This document shows, in pieces, positions 60,360 to 64,000 of a DNA stretch of 64,000 nucleotides. Made by a program: the position numbers and the translations under genes. Source of the DNA: Neolewinella aurantiaca (GTDB taxonomy: Bacteria; Bacteroidota; Bacteroidia; Chitinophagales; Saprospiraceae); assembly GCF_008014675.1 (NCBI RefSeq), contig NZ_VOXD01000010.1, forward strand, positions 112,768 to 176,767, read 5' to 3'. The notes under the pieces are model-generated. The model did no database searches and was not told the origin of the DNA. It was given only the letters and a program-made list of their open reading frames with translations. How positions within the stretch are numbered: the first letter of the stretch is position 1; every line of letters begins with the position of its first letter.

Positions 60360-63300
60360 ATGAGAACGCTTCTATCTTTTCTCGTCCTTTTACTGGCTCT
60401 TCCGCTTGCGGCCCAGAGGAAAAAGGATGCTCCCGGAAACGGAGTACCACCCACCGAAACCCTCGGCGGTTTCAAACTCCGTAACGTGGGGCCCGCATTC
60501 GTGTCCGGCCGGATTTCCGACATAGCCGTACACCCTAAACACGAAAACACCTGGTACGTAGGTGCTGCCTCCGGCGGCGTTTGGAAAACGAAGAACGCAG
60601 GAATCACCTGGGATCCCATCTTCGACAACCAGAAATCCTTCGCCATCGGCTGTATCACCATCGATGAGCGCAACCCCGCCACCGTTTGGGTCGGGACAGG
60701 CGAAAACGTCGGTGGCCGCCACATCGCCTTCGGCGATGGCATTTACCGCTCCGACGACGCAGGCGCGAGCTGGAAAAACATGGGCTTGCCCAACTCCGAG
60801 CACATCTCCAAAATCATCGTTCACCCCGACGACAGCGACGTCGTTTGGGTAGCCGTACAAGGCCCCCTGTGGAGTAAAGGCGGCGACCGTGGCCTCTACA
60901 AAACCATCGACGGCGGTAAAAACTGGAAGAAAACCCTCGGCGACGACGAGTGGACCGGCGCAACCGACCTCATCATCGACCCGCGTGACCCCGACCTGCT
61001 CTACGCCGCCACCTGGGACCGCCACCGCACCGTTGCTGCCTACCTCGGCGGAGGCCCCGGCTCCGGCATCCACCGCAGCCGCGACGGCGGCGAAACCTGG
61101 GAGAAAATCGAATCCGGTATTCCCCGCTCCAACCTCGGTAAGATTGGCCTCGCCATCAGCCCGCAAGACCCCGACGTGGTGTATGCTGCCGTTACGCTGG
61201 ATCGCCGTACAGGAGGAATTTACCGCTCCGCCAACCAGGGATCACGGTGGACCAAAATGTCCAATACCGTTTCCGGAGGCACCGGCCCCCACTACTACCA
61301 GGAACTCTACGCCAGCCCCCACGCCTTCGATCGCCTCTACCTGATGGATGTACGCATTCAGGTTTCTGAAGACGGAGGCGCAAGTTTCCGCCAGCTTCGG
61401 GAGCGTCAGAAACACTCCGACAACCACTCCATTGCTTTCCGCGCCGATGACCCCGACTACTTGCTGGTCGGTACCGATGCCGGTGTCTACGAAACCTTCG
61501 ACCTCGCTGAGAACTGGCGCTTCATCGACAACATGCCCCTGACGCAGTACTATAAGGTTGCCGTAGACGACCGCGAGCCTTTCTACCACATCTTTGGTGG
61601 TACGCAGGACAACGGTTCTCATGGCGGACCCAGCCGGACCGATTCCCGCGCCGGCATCCGCAACGGCGACTGGTACAAAACCCTCGGTGCCGATGGTCAC
61701 CAATCGGCTACCGAGCCGGGTAACCCCGACATCATTTACGCTGAGAGCCAGCAAGGTGGCCTCAACCGCATCGACCTGAAAACCGGCGAAGCCGTAATGG
61801 TACAGCCGCAGGCCCGTGCCGGCGACCCTCACGAACGGTTCAACTGGGATGCTCCCATCGTGGTTTCCAGCCACGACCCTAAGCGCCTTTACTTCGCCAG
61901 CTACCGCGTTTGGCGTTCCGACTCCCGCGGCGACGACTGGGAACCCATCTCCGGAGACCTGACCCGCAGCGAAGAGCGCATCGCCCGCCCCATCATGGGC
62001 GCCGTGCAAAGCTGGGACAACCCGTGGGACATCTACGCCATGTCCAACTACTCCACCATCACCTCCCTGGCAGAATCCGAAGTAGACGAAAGCATCGTCT
62101 GGGCCGGCACCGACGACGGCATCATCCAAGTCACCACCGACGGTGGTGAGAACTGGAAAAAAATGATGGTTTCCGATATGCCCGGCGTGCCGGAGCGTGC
62201 CTTCATCAACGACGTAAAAGCCGACAAGTACGACGCCAACACTGTCTACGTTTCGCTCGACAACCACAAAGAAGGTGACTTCACACCTTACATCTTCAAA
62301 AGCACCAACCTGGGTAAAAGCTGGACCTCGCTGCGCGCCAACCTGCCCGACCGTACCCTCGTATGGCGTATGGTTCAGGATCACGTAAGCAAAGATCTTC
62401 TTTTCCTCGGCACCGAGAACGGCATCTACGTAACCATGAACGGTGGCAACGACTGGAAAAAACTGGCCGGTTCTCCAACCATCCCTTTCCGCGACCTCGC
62501 TATTCAGAAACGGGAGAACGACCTCGTCGGCGCCAGCTTCGGCCGGAGCTTCTGGGTACTGGACGACTACAGCCCGATGCGCGAAATGACCGTTGGAGCA
62601 ATGGAAGATCAGGAAGGAGCACTTTTCTCCGTCCGTGATGCCTGGTGGTACACTCCCCGCAATAACGATCCCGGCGTTGGTGCAGGAAAATACTTTGCCG
62701 ACAACCCCGAATTCGGAGCCGTATTCACGTACAACCTCAACACCGAGTTCAAGAGTAAGAAGGCCATGCGCAAAGAGATGGAGAAGGAAGCCAAAAAAGA
62801 AGGTAAGCCCCTCACGTTCGTCGGCTACGATGCCATTGATGCCGAAAACGACGAGCGCAAACCGAAGGTATGGCTCACCGTAAAGGATGCCGACGGTAAC
62901 ATCGTCCGTAAAATCAGCCAACCACTGAAAAAAGGAATCCAGCGCGTAGCGTGGGACCTCCGCTACCCTTCTACCTGGGCCATCAGCCCCGGCCAGGGCG
63001 GTGGTCGTGGCCGCGGCCGCCGAAGCGGTGGCTCAATGGCCCCTCCCGGGAAATACTCCGTCACCTTGAGCAAGGAAGTTGAAGGAAAAATCACCCAGCT
63101 TGACGGCCCGGTGAGTTTCAATGTCAAGCCTCTGCACAAGCCGACCCTGGAAGGCGCAAACGCAGAGAAGCTCATCGCTTACCGAGGAAAAGTCAAAGAA
63201 GTACAGGATATGATGGCTATGAGTCAGGAAAAACTGGGTGATCTCAAGAAACAGGTCCAATCTCTGGAGACTGCTCTCGAACGGTCCTCCATTGCACCGG

Positions 63301-63614
63301 GCAAACTCAACGAAGAGATTTATTCTCTGCAGGATGAGGTCCGCACCCTGAGCCGTATGATGGAAGGTAGCCCCGCCCGTGATGAAGTTGGTGAGAAAGC
63401 ACCGCCCACAGCAGGCGATCATTTCTTTGCCGGCTACCGCGGTCTTTCCACTACCTACGGCCCAACACCAAACATGGAACGCAGTCTTGGCATCGCAAAG
63501 GAGATGATCGAGAAGATCATGCCCAAAATCGAAGCCCTGACCGCTAAGCTACCTGCCCTTCAGCAGCAGCTGAAGGCAGCAGGTGCGCCATATATGATCG
63601 GCACCGGCGAGTAA
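60360..63614 (+). CDS. Secreted BNR/VPS10-like beta-propeller protein
   Basis: A 1084-residue protein with a signal peptide ending PLAAQ. It carries at least eight BNR/Asp-box repeats (SDDAGASW, TIDGGKNW, SRDGGETW, SANQGSRW, SEDGGASF, TTDGGENW, STNLGKSW, TMNGGNDW), forming two propellers as in VPS10/sortilin-like glycosyl-hydrolase-type proteins. Around residue 860 a Gly/Arg-rich linker begins. A C-terminal coiled-coil region follows (QEKLGDLKKQVQSLETALE, QDEVRTLSRMMEG) and the protein ends without a T9SS domain. It is exported; its ligand is unknown. A terminator follows, and REP-like motifs lie on both sides of the gene. Confidence 0.92.
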   Translation: MRTLLSFLVLLLALPLAAQRKKDAPGNGVPPTETLGGFKLRNVGPAFVSGRISDIAVHPKHENTWYVGAASGGVWKTKNAGITWDPIFDNQKSFAIGCITIDERNPATVWVGTGENVGGRHIAFGDGIYRSDDAGASWKNMGLPNSEHISKIIVHPDDSDVVWVAVQGPLWSKGGDRGLYKTIDGGKNWKKTLGDDEWTGATDLIIDPRDPDLLYAATWDRHRTVAAYLGGGPGSGIHRSRDGGETWEKIESGIPRSNLGKIGLAISPQDPDVVYAAVTLDRRTGGIYRSANQGSRWTKMSNTVSGGTGPHYYQELYASPHAFDRLYLMDVRIQVSEDGGASFRQLRERQKHSDNHSIAFRADDPDYLLVGTDAGVYETFDLAENWRFIDNMPLTQYYKVAVDDREPFYHIFGGTQDNGSHGGPSRTDSRAGIRNGDWYKTLGADGHQSATEPGNPDIIYAESQQGGLNRIDLKTGEAVMVQPQARAGDPHERFNWDAPIVVSSHDPKRLYFASYRVWRSDSRGDDWEPISGDLTRSEERIARPIMGAVQSWDNPWDIYAMSNYSTITSLAESEVDESIVWAGTDDGIIQVTTDGGENWKKMMVSDMPGVPERAFINDVKADKYDANTVYVSLDNHKEGDFTPYIFKSTNLGKSWTSLRANLPDRTLVWRMVQDHVSKDLLFLGTENGIYVTMNGGNDWKKLAGSPTIPFRDLAIQKRENDLVGASFGRSFWVLDDYSPMREMTVGAMEDQEGALFSVRDAWWYTPRNNDPGVGAGKYFADNPEFGAVFTYNLNTEFKSKKAMRKEMEKEAKKEGKPLTFVGYDAIDAENDERKPKVWLTVKDADGNIVRKISQPLKKGIQRVAWDLRYPSTWAISPGQGGGRGRGRRSGGSMAPPGKYSVTLSKEVEGKITQLDGPVSFNVKPLHKPTLEGANAEKLIAYRGKVKEVQDMMAMSQEKLGDLKKQVQSLETALERSSIAPGKLNEEIYSLQDEVRTLSRMMEGSPARDEVGEKAPPTAGDHFFAGYRGLSTTYGPTPNMERSLGIAKEMIEKIMPKIEALTAKLPALQQQLKAAGAPYMIGTGE

Positions 63615-63666
63615 TTCGGCAGCCTTGAAGCTGCAGTTCTACTACCTTTAATCGGTAAAATAAGTT

Positions 63667-63696
63667 GGAGCGTGAGGAAACTCACGCTCCTTTTTT
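63667..63696 (+). terminator. Rho-independent terminator
   Basis: GGAGCGTGAG (63667-63676) pairs perfectly with CTCACGCTCC (63681-63690) around a GAAA tetraloop, followed by six T. It ends the BNR-propeller gene transcript. Confidence 0.9.
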
Positions 63697-63757
63697 ATGC
63701 CTCTACGGTTGTCCTCTTCCCCTCAGAAGCTGGCAAACCTCCCGTTTACAGTTTTCC

Positions 63758-63776
63758 GGCGCGGCCGCAGGTGCAA
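63758..63776 (-). repeat. REP-like 19-bp motif, copy 14
   Basis: GGCGCGGCCGCAGGTGCAA, a perfect reverse copy with centre GCC, downstream of the BNR-propeller gene. Confidence 0.8.
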
Positions 63777-63951
63777 TGAAAAGGTTTACGGGCTTAGCTC
63801 CTGATAGCAGGCGTGATCTCTGACGATGGCCGCACTTGTTTCCAACCCGTATGATTGTGGTGAAGTGTGCGTTAGGTCAATGGTCCGCTACGATTTTAGG
63901 CTTCTAAAAAAGGGTAGGCCCTTAACTTGGTGATTCTCACACCTACCAAGA

Positions 63952-64000
63952 ATGACCTACCCGACGAAAATCGAAACTCTCGCTGCCCAAATATTGCAAA
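63952..64000 (+). CDS. Start of an open frame running off the window
   Basis: An ATG at 63952 opens a frame (MTYPTKIETLAAQIL) that continues past the end. Just upstream, GGGTAGG and CCTACCC form an inverted pair around a CTTGGTG...CACC...CCAAG region (about 63913-63962), reminiscent of an insertion-sequence end before a transposase. Too little sequence is present to name it. Confidence 0.3.
   Translation, partial: MTYPTKIETLAAQILQ

Noticed and set aside
61242..62921. Long open frame antisense to the BNR-propeller gene
   Set aside because: It lies wholly opposite a strongly supported gene, has no family features, and arises from GC-rich codon bias.

Overview
The window looks like chromosomal DNA from a Bacteroidota, most likely the Saprospiria/Lewinella-type lineage. 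The evidence is a SusC/SusD pair, type IX secretion (T9SS) C-terminal domains, DUF5777, DUF2141 and DUF1800/DUF1501 proteins, bacilliredoxin BrxA, and few Shine-Dalgarno sequences. The lineage is inferred from gene content only. I recognise no tRNA, rRNA, CRISPR array or prophage.

Layout. 1-9667: a polysaccharide utilisation locus (T9SS carbohydrate-binding protein, PF10091/GH144-like glucanase, GH3 beta-glucosidase, SusC, SusD), probably for a beta-glucan. 9731-13818: two tandem RlaP-like nucleotidyltransferases, an outer-membrane protein and an MFS transporter. 13883-19186: a SpoIIM-like membrane protein and a DUF1800/DUF1501 pair. 19261-25889: a MazG-like hydrolase, a GreA-like factor, an HNH protein, polA, a decayed nucleotidyltransferase and a secreted protein. 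26288-29279: an FdhF/YdeP-type molybdoenzyme and purN. 29247-34824 (minus): an operon of ECF sigma factor, membrane-spanning TPR protein, S8 subtilase and membrane-anchored CHAT-TPR protease, with two small secreted proteins divergent from it. 36115-44720: rhomboid protease, cinA, purA, a c-type cytochrome cluster, bacilliredoxin and DUF2141. 44851-53000: rpoN, GT39-type glycosyltransferase, HD protein, SulP transporter, GNAT and a TonB-domain protein. 53082-63614: two AraC regulators, a metzincin-like metalloprotease, a lipoprotein, a VOC protein and a large BNR-propeller protein. An open frame runs off the right end.

Two things stand out. First, a 19-bp motif, TTGCACCTGCGNNNGCGCC, recurs at 14 mainly intergenic loci in both orientations. 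It is usually next to gene ends, twice forms about 80-bp inverted pairs, and a few copies lie inside coding sequence; this resembles an undescribed REP/REPIN family. Second, the sigma factor, membrane TPR protein, subtilase and CHAT operon has the layout of a protease-controlled transmembrane sigma switch, and is the best candidate here for an undescribed system. Other mobile or structural DNA includes a 250-bp inverted-repeat element whose two tips are the stop codons of the flanking genes, a 165-bp MITE-like element, a 127-bp inverted-repeat element and several long hairpins.
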